Positions 43,263 to 54,057 of a stretch of DNA of 64,000 bases are shown piece after piece (position 1 is the first letter of the stretch; each line of letters begins with the position of its first letter). Origin of the DNA: Puccinia triticina (Eukaryota > Basidiomycota > Pucciniomycetes > Pucciniales > Pucciniaceae); contig NC_070560.1 of the NCBI RefSeq assembly GCF_026914185.1, forward strand, positions 6,067,501-6,131,500. Direction: 5' to 3'. Below the pieces are notes generated by a model. It was not told where the DNA came from and did not search any database. It saw nothing but the letters and a program-made list of their open reading frames with translations. The position numbers and the translations under genes are program-made.

Positions 43263-45553
43263 CAAAGATGGCCAACGGGTACCCTCCACCCGTTGGAGGG
43301 TACCTGCCCACACCTGTTTGGGACCACCTGGCGTGCCCGGGTACGGGTACGTGTCCCTGATTTTCTGGGCTGGCGGGTACGTACCCGGGTACCCTCCATT
43401 TGTACCCGCCAACCCGGCTCCCGTAGGGGGTGGCGCTGTGCCCGCGTGTACTTCATATCAAAGCCCGCCATGATATCTGCATATCCATAATCTCACCTGG
43501 AACCAACCACCATGTCAGGCCGCAAGCAAAAAAAACCAAATCGGGCTTGGTGTCTTTCTGAGTAGATTGAGGATTTGGAGAGGAAGCAACAGACAATTCA
43601 AGCCCGATGAAAGCGAATTGGCTACCACAGAGCCTCCATCAGGAACTACACTGACCGATCAGGAGGAGCTAGGTTAGTAATCATAATATATTATTTTATC
43701 AATCAAGAAATTGTGTTCTGACCCTACCTTTCACTTCCTTTAATTTCAGAAAAGGCCCAGAAGATCGCTGCAAACGCCATCAGCGCAAGCTATAAATCTT
43801 ACTCAACACCGGAGCTATCTAATCAAGTAGACAAGCATGGCCACCAAATGATCACATATCCATGCAAAATGTAAGTAGTTTTATTTTTTTGTTGACTGAC
43901 TACTTGCTGAGATCCCAACTCCTCCCTGTAATCTAACTCCAGATGTGGAATCAAGATGAACCGCCCCACCAGCGACTCTTCTTGCAGCAACTTTATCAAG
44001 CACGCTGTGAACTGTCTTCAGAAACAAAAACAAAAAACAACCACACGGTTGCCTGCAAGTGTTGGAATCAAGGGGACGGGGGATATCAATCCCAAAGAAG
44101 TAAGTCTTCTAATTTTCAACGACAAGCTGCAGACCTAATGTTTATTTTTTGTTCTTATTTAGGTTTCACAATTGTGTGCAACCTGGTGCGCCAAGGCTGC
44201 AAGGCCCGTTTCAGCGCTTGCTGATGATAGCCATTGGGCCATCCTCCATCCGGTTGTTGTTGCTCATTTACCATCCAGAAGGATGTTTTTGAGGGATATT
44301 CATATTCTGTACTCAGCTATCCATCAAGAGTACAAGGCTGTTCTCCAAGTAAGAAATTTAATTTCCTCAGAGCATATCACCCAAATACCAGTTTCTTTTT
44401 GTTACTTAGTCACACACAGGGGTGTTGTACTTAGGAGTCGACGTGTGGCAGTCACCAAATGGCTTTGACATCCTCAGAATTGTAATCTACCGATTGCATG
44501 AGCTCAAATCCAATGACTTGAAGCTGGATGCAATGCCTCTCAATTTTTGTTTGGCTCTCCCATTGGCACACCGGTGAGTACTTAGCCAAGACTGTCCGCT
44601 TGGTAGTGGAAACGTTTGGGATTCAGCATAAGGTATTGTGTCTTTGTTCTTGGTTCTCATTATCTAACTTTTTCAAATTGTACAACCAGCTGATCAACTA
44701 AATTTTTACCCAGATATGTGGCATTGTCAGCAACAGCGCGGCCAACAATGAAGTTATGGTAAGGGAGCTCAAGAAGCACAAGTGGGCTTGTTTTAAAGGG
44801 GAGTCCGAGTGGATACAATGTTTTGTGCACGTGCTCAATCTAATTGTCCAAGGGATCCTGCGACCATTCGGAAATCAAAAGAGAGCAAGGACTTCAAATA
44901 CCCAAACTATATTGGATTGGGATGATTCAGAAAATTCAGATTCAGAGAGAAACAACAATGCAGCTGACCAAATAATACCGTGAGTCCAAACATGCATCTT
45001 ATTTGTTTCATTTCAAGAGACTGACAGGCCTGTTTCTCACATTCAAGTCTTGACATTGAGAAAGATACCTTTTCCAAAGATGGAGAATCTACCACAAGCA
45101 AGGATGATACTCAACATATTGAGGACTCCACAATGCTCAAGCTGGAGGATATTGATAACGCTAGCAACAAGGATGAAGTGGATCAATACACCAAAAGTGG
45201 CTGTAAACAAAGCTTGCAGGCTAAAGTAAGATAGCTTGCTGCTTATTTCCTTTCAAGAGAGCCTGACTGAGACTGATGCCTTTCTCCCTACCAGTTCCGT
45301 GCAATTTCTAAAAAACTTAGGTACTCCCCCAACTCAAGGGACTTGTTCAAAGAAATTTGTAGCAAAAAGGAGTGTTCCACCCCTCATATGGTTGGAAGAG
45401 ATGTTTGTACGCGATGGAATTCCACCTATACACAACTCTCCAGCATCATCAGATGCAAGGATTCCATGTAAGTCATGCTTATTTCAGCTAATTTGATTAC
45501 TTGTATTCCTTTGCTGATATGTATTTGCTTCACTCAAGTGTTGAGTGGCACGG

Positions 45554-46315
45554 TGTGGTGGCCAAACCGGTAGTCAAGTTTCTTTTCCAGTTCTCAATCT
45601 CACTGGTGCTTCTCTCAAGACTCAAGACGCTCAGTTTATTACTTCTTTCCCTTTCCCCTATTTTCCACCCCCCTCTCTATTTCCTCTCCATTTTTCTTTC
45701 TTGGTCCTAACACAGCTTGTTCTGTGGGTTTATTCTATGTCTTTTGTTTTGATCTGTTTCTCTGCTTCTCCTCTCAGGGTTGTGTCATTTCTTTCTCATC
45801 TTTTAGGCTGTGGTTTTCTTTTATATCTACTCTATTGTTTTATCTTGCTGTGATCTGTTTGTTTGTTCTGTTTGTGTTTTGGCGCTGTTTCCTGTTGTCC
45901 TCTGGTTTCCTCTTGTTTTCTCGTCTGTTTTGTGTGTTTTGTGTGCGCGCGCATGGCGCGCAAGGATATGATGAAATGTATGTGACATGTTGTCTCCCCG
46001 AGCCCAAGTTCGCAGAACTTGGAGGAGGGGAGCGGCATGGCATTCTGATCCGCCATCAAATTTTATTGATCTCCAGAGTCCAGAGTCCGAGTCCCAAGAA
46101 TCCCCTTCCCTTTGACGAATCCCTCAATCATCTCAGAACCCCCAACAAAACCGCCGCCAAGAATCCAACCCTCAGCGAACTCTCAAAACCACCCAACCAC
46201 GAGCTATCAATTCGAATCCGCACGACTCCTTCTGGACCGATCCGAGAGGGCAGCCACCAGGCACCTTTTTCCCCTCCCAGCGCTGCCGCCAGCCTAGCAC
46301 GGACGGAGCTCCATA
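45554..46315 (+). repeat. Solo LTR B in the hAT transposase gene
   Basis: 762 bp, TGTGGTGGCC to GGAGCTCCATA, flanked by ACGG (45550-45553, 46316-46319). Removing it with one ACGG restores EWHGLKRKHYF in the transposase. Homologous to LTRs A and C. Confidence 0.9.
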
Positions 46316-46598
46316 ACGGACTCAAGCGTAAGCACTACTTCAACAAGTCCCATTTTGACTTGGCGCACAATCTGGTTGATGTTCTGAAACTCTTCGATGA
46401 GATCACTATTTGTCTCTGCCTCACCTCAATTATCAAATATTGTTGTCTTCATCAATCAAATCACTGACATTTTTTGTCAGTGATCAGCAGTTCAGCTTAT
46501 CCACCGGCGTTAAGGAATGCCTGTTGGCTTGGGTTAAAGGTGACCAACAAATACTACAGCCTTACTGACACTTCCCCTCTTTATAGGATAGCTATTTA

Positions 46599-46795
46599 GG
46601 GTGTTCAAAGTTGACTTGCATAAAATCATAAAACCATAAAATCATAAAATTCTAAGCTGAAAAAAATATGTTGCACCCAAGCACTCAAATTAGAGCAACA
46701 TTTCTAGAATGGTACATATGAAATCATCACTTGAAAGTTTTATAATTTTATGATTTTATGCATTGAAAATTTTATGATTTCAACTTTGAACACCC
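46599..46795. mobile_element. GGTGTTCAAAGTT MITE, copy 1
   Basis: 197 bp, ends GGGTGTTCAAAGTTG and CAACTTTGAACACCC, TTA on both sides (46596-46598, 46796-46798). The interior is repeated ATAAAATCATAAAA in both orientations. Confidence 0.9.
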
Positions 46796-46825
46796 TTATT
46801 GGTAAGTTTAATTTCTTGCTTTCAT

Positions 46826-48016
46826 CACTATGAAAAAAACTCAAGAAAGTGCGGTCAGTTGACATGCAGCATACCTGAGTTCATTCCTAGTTGAGACCAG
46901 GCCCATACAAATGAATCCCAGGGTGGTACACCCTGGAAAGTTTGGAATTTCCTCAGCTCAAGTCCATATTGCAAAAGGCACTAGACTGAGGTACAGGAAG
47001 CTTGGTCTGAGGTGCACAGACTCAGTCCTGAGCTGGCAAATGCTCAGCTGCCCCTGACTCATCCAAAGTCCCTCGCATTGGAGGTCACAGGTACATGCTT
47101 GACCTCCCCATCCCTCCGGGTCAACAAGAGTGAGCGCCCTTGTTGACAAAGAGGAATCCCACCCGGTCAAAAGCTATATACAACAACTTCAACCGGGAGG
47201 AATGCCTCCTGGTCAATAACATTACCATGAGGAGTCCCTCCCAGTTGACTGCCATACACAGCAGTCAACCGGGAGGGACTCATATCGAGCAGTCGACTGG
47301 GAGGAGTCCCTCCCAGTTGACCGCCATACACAGCAGTCGACTGGGAGGAGTCCCTCCCGGTTGACTGCCACACACAGCAGTCCATCAGGAGGAGTCCCTC
47401 CCGGTCAACTGCCACACACAGCAGTCCATTGGGAGGAGTCCCTCCCGGTCGACTGCCATACACAGCAGTCCACCAGGAGGGACTCCTCCCAGTCGACCGG
47501 GAGGGACTCCTCCCGATGGACTGCTGTGTGTGGCAGTCGACCGGGAGGGACTCCTCCCAGTCAACTGCTGTGTATGGAAGTTGACCGGGAGGGACTCCTC
47601 CCAGTAAAGTTGTTGTATAGCAGTCGACTGCAAGGGATTACTCCCAGTCAACATGGGCCCCAAGTATGCCCTTGTTGACCACAAGGCATTCCTCCTAGTT
47701 GACATGGGCACTTATTCTTGTTGATGGGGAGGAATCCTTCCCAAGGTTGGTCAACAAGGAGTAAACACCCTTGTTAATGATCAATGAGCACCAGTACTGT
47801 GCAGGTGTTGAGGCAGATGGCTCAGGGACCCTAGGCAGATGCAAAGACTGTGCGTCAAGTCCAACACTGAGCTACAGTCTTAAACCATACTCACTATCTT
47901 CTTTTGATGCTGAGCTACTCCATGATATATCATGGAATGAAAATGGATGAACTTAAAGTCTCACCCTGGATTGCGCATGTCAACTGACAGAAATTGCTTG
48001 ATTTTTTTTCATAGTG
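46826..48016. mobile_element. CACTA-type non-autonomous element with palindromic minisatellite
   Basis: 1,191 bp; inverted ends of about 42 bp start CACTATGAAAAAAACTCAAG and include GTCAGTTGACATGC on both sides; 3-bp target duplication CAT (46823-46825,48017-48019). No transposase. It lies between the GTAAG after RIAI and the next hAT exon, so it sits in an intron of the host transposase. Confidence 0.9.
47180..47720. repeat. Palindromic minisatellite
   Basis: Repeated units combine GGGAGGAGTCCCTCCC with GACTGC(C/T)ACACACAGCAGTC. The 5' half carries units in one orientation and from about 47480 the order inverts (GGGAGGGACTCCTCCC with TGCTGTGTGTGGCAG), so the array as a whole is one long inverted structure. 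Confidence 0.88.
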
Positions 48017-49182
48017 CATATTGATAAATATCACTTATTTGTCACTAACACACGTGATTCAGTCCTTCACCCATCTTTTAGGGACAAATACTTCAAGTTA
48101 TCAAATTGGGAACCAGAGTGGATAGTCAAAGCAATACGGCTAACCCGGGAGATGTGAGTATCTTTTTACAAGCCTGCAGTCATCCCGATGACCCCCTCAT
48201 CATCATCTTACAACAAGGTAAGACTTCATTTGTATTTATTTATAGAACAATTTTTTCTACATGCTAATCCACTTGAGTTCTTGTCCCTCAGCCAAATACT
48301 GGTATGGTGGCTGGCCTTGGAAGTGCTGCTGCTGCCCAAGGTGAATGCTGCTCAACAGACGCATTGGATGTGTGGCTTGCAGGCGGGCTAGTATTGGAAG
48401 GCAACAAACCTGTAAATTCACTCAAGTTGTGGATGAACCAAAAGCAATCCGGAAACACTCATGGGGGTCTCTTGCAGATGGCACTCAATGTCTTGAGTTG
48501 GTTTCTTTATTTCCTTTATTGATACATGCCCTGACAGTCTGATATGTCAGCTACATCGTTTGATGTGGAAAGGGCTTTCAGTTTTGGCCGCAATTATGTG
48601 TTGGCAAAGAGGCACCGGCTCTTGGCACAATCATTGAGCAGGGGCATGATGGTGGCCTTCTACTTGAGGATGGCCTCCTGGCTAAATAGAAGGCTCAAAT
48701 TCAGCAGGAGAAGAGGTCAAATGCTAAGGAGAAGGGAAGTTCAAAGGACAAGGGAAAAAAAAATCATTGTTGTGGATTAGAAGTGATCAGACAAGAGCAA
48801 TATTCAATATATATTTGAGTTATTTTTGTGGCAATTCTAGGCGGTATACCCGCGGGTACACCGCCCAAGTACCGCCAACACCCGTCCAAGGGTGCGAGTA
48901 TCTATTTTGGCCAAAAAAGGTTGGTGGTACGGGTACCTGGGTCCCGATTGCCATCTTTGTGCCTTGTTGTGGTTGCAAGGAGGCTTTTGCAAGCTTCCCC
49001 CAACAATACAAAATAAATTACTTTAACTGATACTTGGTACCTGTATAAAAAATTAAAAAATTAAAGTTGTTTTATAGTAAAGAAAAATTCTTTACTGATC
49101 CTGGTGCTATTGATTATAGTATTGAGCAAAAAAACATCTACTATATCTTTACTATACCAATAACCATCAAGTAAAGTCCCAA

Positions 49183-49609
49183 TAGGGGGGTTCACAATAG
49201 GATAAAAGTAAAATTTTAGAGTCAATTTTAAGGTCTTTATCAACAAATTTTTAAAAATCTGGCAAGGTGTACAGGACTGGGTATCCCCTGAGAATCAGAG
49301 CAACATCTTTATTTTTTAAAACGTTGTTCATAAAGGCCTTAAAATTAGCTCTAAAGTTTTATTTTTATCCTAAATAGGGGGGTTCACAATAGCATTTCAA
49401 TAAAATTTTAAAGCTCATTTTAAGGCCTTTATGAACAATGTTTTAGAAATTTGTTAAGCTGTTCACATTTGGGTGTTCCCTGGCAATCAGAACAACTTCT
49501 ACATTTTCTAAAAATTTGTTCACAAAGGCCTTAAAATGAGCTCTAAAGTTTTATTAAAATCCTATTGTGAACCCCCCTATTGTGAACCCCCCTATTGTGA
49601 ACCCCCCTA
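49183..49609. mobile_element. TAGGGGGGTTCACAATAG MITE, two copies nested or fused
   Basis: The terminal word GGGGGGTTCACAATAG occurs at 49185 and near 49376 in one orientation and three times in tandem, inverted, at 49561-49609. A second copy seems inserted at or near the right end of the first. TA at the borders suggests a Tc1/mariner-like family. Confidence 0.75.
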
Positions 49610-50362
49610 ATGTTGCCCCAAGGAGTGAATTATAGCTAAGTTAGAGTTGAATCCACATCCAAATCTAGTGAAATTGAACATCATCCCAACTTGCTCACCA
49701 AATGAAATCAAGCCCCATAAATCTACAATTTGATTTGTGTCAAAATTGCTTGGTTGACAATGGACACTAAATCAAGTATTTCAAAAAGAAAAAACTCTGC
49801 TAAATTGGTGCAAGGCCTTATAAGATTCTAGACATTAACCTTGATCAACCAACAATTTCTTTTCACTCACATTTTATCAGGTTGACAAGTATTTTGCAAG
49901 TAAGTTGCAAATAAGAGGCTAAGAGGACGGAGACCATGGATTCTAGAACCTCAACCAACAAAAAAGACACCCATTGGATCTTTTGGATTTATCAATACGT
50001 ATGTATATCAGGTACCAGCACCGCAAAACAACCAGCAGATCGGCGGTACAGAAGACGATCTGCTGGGACTACTAATATGCAGAAAGAGAGAGATTGCAAC
50101 GAAGAAAAGAGGGTTGGAGTACGGTTATGAGGCTTCCTTTCGAGACTATACATACCCAAGATTGAGGCCAACAACGGCATATATCGAAAGAAAGAAACGT
50201 GTGTATGTGTGTGTATATGTATCTGCGGATGAGTGCATATATTACCATGTTATTTCGAGTTTGGTGTATAGTATGTCGTGTAGAACACAAACGCAGACGA
50301 CGAGGAACGATACATGACTTCTTTTTTTTGTGTATGGATGGTGGTGGTAGTGGCAGGAGGGG
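49610..50362. other. 3' flank of the F-box gene
   Basis: No gene recognised. It includes an inverted GCAGATCG/CGATCTGC pair near 50035-50061 and TG-rich runs near 50200-50220. Confidence 0.45.
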
Positions 50363-53191
50363 TTAATCGAACATTTTGCCGAACTTGAAGTCCGGTCCGA
50401 ACAGGCCTGGAGATCTAGGTCTTCGAGTGGAGGAGGAAGCAGAAGACCCAGCGGCAGGAGCAGCAGTAGGAGTAGTAGTAGAAGAAGAGGGGCCGGCTTG
50501 ATTAGAACGCGCGGCGGGTGCCTGTGGAGTTGTGGTCCTGTGCGAGTTGCGTGGCTGGGCGGCGGTGGCGGGAACGCGACGAGTGGAAGGGTTGGTGGTA
50601 GATCTAGACGAGTGAGTGCGGCTAGGATGGGCAGATCCGCTGGGGTTAGCCGGAGGTCTTCCGGTAGAAGTAGGGCCCGCGCCGGGGCCCGCCCGGCTGC
50701 GCATGCTAGCCCCGCCGAACATCCAGGCTGTTGCCGAGCCTTCGACGCCCGGGCCTGCCGGTAAGGGATAGGAGAAAGTAGGCATTGGCATCCCGAAGAG
50801 GCCCGGGAACATCATCGGCGGGGGCGGCATGAATCCTGGTGCACGGTGGTTGCGGGTCCCATTCGCTCCACCCCCGGCCCCACCGTCATCGTCATCATCC
50901 TCGTCGTCATCTTCATCTTCATCGTCATCATCATCATGCTCGTCGTCGTCATCATCCTCTTCCTCATCCTCTGTTTGCCAGTCAGGATCGTCATTCATCT
51001 CCTCATCCCATCCGTCACCGTTGCTCTGAGTCTCTTCGTCCTCGCTTTCGCTTGGTGGCCTAAACCATGCCGGGGGGAAGAAGGCTTGGCAGTTACTGCT
51101 ATGGAAACAAGCCTTCCGATCTTTCAGTGCATTCTCCACGGCTCGACGATCAGCCCGTTTCCCTACGATTTTCAAAAAATACAATGAAACCGACCTGGTC
51201 AGCTCATATATCATACTGCGCAGGATCGGGCACGTTTTTCGGAGATGATAAACAGATGACTCAACAATTAAAATCGTCGGTACCGACAGAGCAACACTTC
51301 AAGTCGGGTAGATTCCTACCGGCTTGTTCACCGGTAGTACAGTTAGAATCAAGGTTCCCTAAAGGATCTATCTGTTGCGTAGGCCAGCTCGTGAGGAACT
51401 TGGCAAAGGAACCAGGTTGGATGGCAGGACAATCCTCCCAGGCCAGTTTGACGATTGTTTCTGGTAGGAGGGGGAAGAGCTTCGAGCTAGCCAGAGGGCC
51501 GCCGATCGATAATGATTTGAGGTTTCGCATGGCAGACGATTTGAATATGAGATCGCATAGATGTGGGTTGATGCTTGGATCGCTAGAGGCTTCTGCGAGT
51601 GTGGCAGCGGTGCCACGTCCATGGTTGATCGGATGCCAATCCTTGCCGACCCGGATGGTGAGGGACTGCAGGCCGGGATTGGTGTAGTCGGTCAAGAGCC
51701 GATAGAGGCCTTTGCGGTCGAGCTTGAGACTGGGATAGGTGATCCGGAGGGTATGCATGGTCGCTTTGGAGGTGTTCAAGATCTTGGAGATCTCGATCTC
51801 GGCCAGGTTGGGTCGGGCCAGGGCGATGACTTTGAGGGCGCACGTAAAGGTGGGTATTGACCTGAGCACGTTTTCCATTCGATCGAGTGGTCTTCCAGAG
51901 AGGCCGATTGTATCGATCGTCTCGAGCGAGTCCCACTTGGTGAATAATCTGCTGAGGACCTCGTCAGCCTTCCAGAGGAATATTCGAGGATTGTCGACGG
52001 GGTTCTTGAGGAGCATGAATTCTTTGATTAAACTGTGATGCTCCAAGGCTCGGAAGAGTGGCTCTTTACAGTGGCTCAAGAGTGCAGTGCTGATCGCAAA
52101 GCTTTCAAGCTGGGGACAGTTGTGAAGAATTTCACAAATCAGGGATCCGCCGCCTTTGCCCATCGAAGCTGGTCCCATCCACACGAAGCGCAAGGAGCGG
52201 ACATGATCGCCGAGTCTGTTCAATCGGCGGTAGATCCGAGGCGAGTTGTCTTGGTGGTCGTCAAACTGGGCCCTACGTTTGCCCTTAATGTCGATCGAGG
52301 CCGAGGAGGAGTTGGGCTGATCTTGAAGGAAGGGGGAGCAGTCCGACTTGTTGCGATTCAAGGTTCGTAGGAATAGGTTTGCCTGCCATGGACTGTAGAG
52401 GGACACATGTTTGTAAAGTCTCTCCTGGGCGCACTGTTGGAAGGTCCGATTGACGAGGGAGAAGGTGACGAGTGAGTCGGATGGGAGACCTGTGGAGAGA
52501 ACGATGAGTCAATAGAATTTCGGATGTTTTTGTGAAGATGACCTACCATCTGGCCAGGACGCTTGGGGATCCTGTATGAGATATTCAGAGAGCGGGAGGA
52601 AATAATCAGAATGTAGCTCGACGGGAGTGGGAGGGAATTGAGGGGGCAGACATGCTCATTCTCATCGGGGTCAATCAAGTGATTGTGGGCGGAGGTGCGA
52701 GTCGAGAGACCGAAGTCTCCAGCGGGGCCCGCGCTGCGGGGAGAGGAAGATGGAGATTATTAGATATACACATCTTGCATCCTGAGGGTGCATGTGCCGA
52801 GGACTGACGTGAAGGATACGCTGAAGTCGGTGATGTTGAATGGGGGGAAGTTGTTTGGGGTGTTTGCGGCAGAGTTTCGGCGCCCCTCGTCGTCGTCCCC
52901 GTGATTGTGGATGTGAAGGTGGTTGTGCTCCTGCTGCTGTTCGGTTCTTCTTGTGTTGTTGCTGGTGTTCTGTTGAGACGGTTCTCGCTGGCTGTTGCTG
53001 TTGCTGTTGTCTTCCTGCTGAGGGGTGGTTGTTGAGTGCACAGATTGCAGTTCGAGTTCGTTGTGGTCCATGTGGTGGTGGTCGAGATGGTGGTGGTGGT
53101 GGTGGTGAAGACACTGGTGTTCGCTCGACTGGATGACCTGGTCGATTATCCGGTGGATGAGTTCTGCTGGGAGTTCGCTGAGCTTGGCCAT
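50363..53191 (-). CDS. F-box protein with acidic C-terminal region
   Basis: Exon 1 starts at ATG 53191 with the F-box LSELPAELIHRIIDQV (residues 4-19), then His-rich and Gln/Asn-rich low-complexity runs. Exon 2 lies about 52717-52547, exon 3 52489-51320 and exon 4 51162-50363; the last two introns (57 and 157 bp) join cleanly (SWPDG/LPSDSLVTF and EQAG/KRADRRA). Exon 3 has the leucine-rich, repeat-poor body usual for rust F-box proteins (VRSLRFVWMG, LESFAIS). Exon 4 has an acidic run of about 35 residues, then a Pro/Ser/Thr-rich tail ending FGPDFKFGKMFD. It should be an SCF ubiquitin-ligase substrate adaptor. Near 52645 the reading joined to exon 1 and the reading joined to exon 3 differ by one base at a run of five C, so either a base is missing or an extra splice exists. 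Confidence 0.8.
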
Positions 53192-53663
53192 CTCTCGGAG
53201 TCCTCCTGGTTTTTGGGGGGTTCTGGTTGGCAGTCGCCGCCGATCGACTCGGGCTTTTTATACCGCCCGCGCAAATCCCCCGGGGGAACCCCCGAGAGCG
53301 ACTCTCAGACTGATCACAGTGCTTCACCAGGCGTCGACTCGTCATACTCAGGGGCATACATATTAATACATATCCATGTCGATAGCTTCTCAGGTGGAAA
53401 CACGTCGCCAAGCATAAAACCGGGTGTGCACAAAAATTGAGCGGATTACTATGTCACCGTAGGATTTGGTACGCTCTTTGAGGTAGGATTAAACCACCTG
53501 GAGCAGTCCCCATGCCCCAGGCAACAGCTGATCAGTATCATGTACTAAACAGGGTGTGCCAGCAGGAAATAAAGTGAGACTTTTTCATGAAAGATATGTG
53601 TTATATGCCAAACTAGTGTAGGAAACAGATTTTGAAAAACACTGGGGGAAAAAGCATACAAAT
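53192..53663. other. F-box gene upstream region
   Basis: Probable promoter and 5' UTR, GC-rich near the start codon, with TTTTTATA at about 53256 on the plus strand. No other gene. Confidence 0.4.
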
Positions 53664-53798
53664 TGGAGGACTTCCTGCCAATTTAGAAAGGAGGCCATTT
53701 TCTATTTTATATTCCTTTGCATTGAAACCACTCTTGTGCCCCTTTGAAAATAGAAAATGGCATTTAGCTGGTATTGTAAACCAAAGGGAAGTCCTCCA
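53664..53798. mobile_element. Foldback MITE, TGGAGGACTTCC family, copy 2
   Basis: 135 bp between TGGAGGACTTCC and GGAAGTCCTCCA; the inner arms pair GCCATTTTCTATTTT with AAAATAGAAAATGGC. Confidence 0.75.
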
Positions 53799-54057
53799 TT
53801 CACTCCAAAGTTTTGATAAGGAAATCATTCAAGCCTTGGAGAAATTGGGGAAATCTTGTAGTGACCCTAATCATGTAGAATTTTGTGATACTGGGGAAAT
53901 CTTGTAGTGCACTACAAGTACAGGATTTCAAAACTTACATGATTTACCTAACAGGATGTTATGAAAAATTATTAGTGAAAACAACTGGTCAGGAAAAGCA
54001 GATGCCAGGGCGTGTGTATAAATGGTTTTAATTGAAAAATTGGAGTTTTCTGGATTA

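Larger units (their letters stand above)
43512..48780 (+). pseudogene. hAT transposase, multi-exon, disrupted
   Basis: ATG at 43512 starts MSGRKQKKPNRAWCLSE, followed by in-frame TAG and, after IEDLERKQQTIQAR, TGA, both one transition from CAG and CGA. Later exons read VCATWCAKAARPVSALADDS and ILHPVVVAHLPSRRMF (about 44170-44350), GVDVWQSPNGFDILRIVIYR (about 44430), CGIVSNSAANNEVMVRELKK and WIQCFVHVLNLIVQGILRPF (44720-44870), RDVCTRWNSTYTQL (about 45400), EWHG/LKRKHYFNKSHFDLAH split by the solo LTR, YSLTDTSPLYRIAI before the MITE, KYFKLSNWEPEWIVKAIRL (about 48090), and the C-terminal dimerisation region SFDVERAFSFGRNYVLAKRHR (from 48547), ending at 48780. This is a full hAT (RNase-H-fold) transposase in order. 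Premature stops and three insertions make it dead. Confidence 0.9.
43263..48959 (+). mobile_element. hAT element with three nested insertions
   Basis: The termini CAAAGATGGCCAACGGG and the complement of CAAAGATGGCAATCGGG are flanked by an 8-bp target duplication with one mismatch (TGTCTTGT 43255-43262, TGCCTTGT 48960-48967), the hAT hallmark. GGGTACC-rich subterminal repeats follow each end. Inside is a spliced hAT transposase gene. Nested in it are a solo LTR (45554-46315), a TTA-flanked MITE (46599-46795) and a CACTA element (46826-48016). Without these it is about 3.5 kb. Confidence 0.92.

Noticed and set aside
45724..46467. Long plus-strand frame of 247 codons
   Set aside because: It runs across solo LTR B into the hAT exon; only its last 40 codons after the LTR are real transposase.
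47140..47711. Open frames with Thr-Gln-Ser-Gly repeats
   Set aside because: Translations of the palindromic minisatellite, open on both strands.
50829..51063. Plus-strand poly-Ser or poly-His frames
   Set aside because: They are the antisense of the acidic run in the F-box gene.
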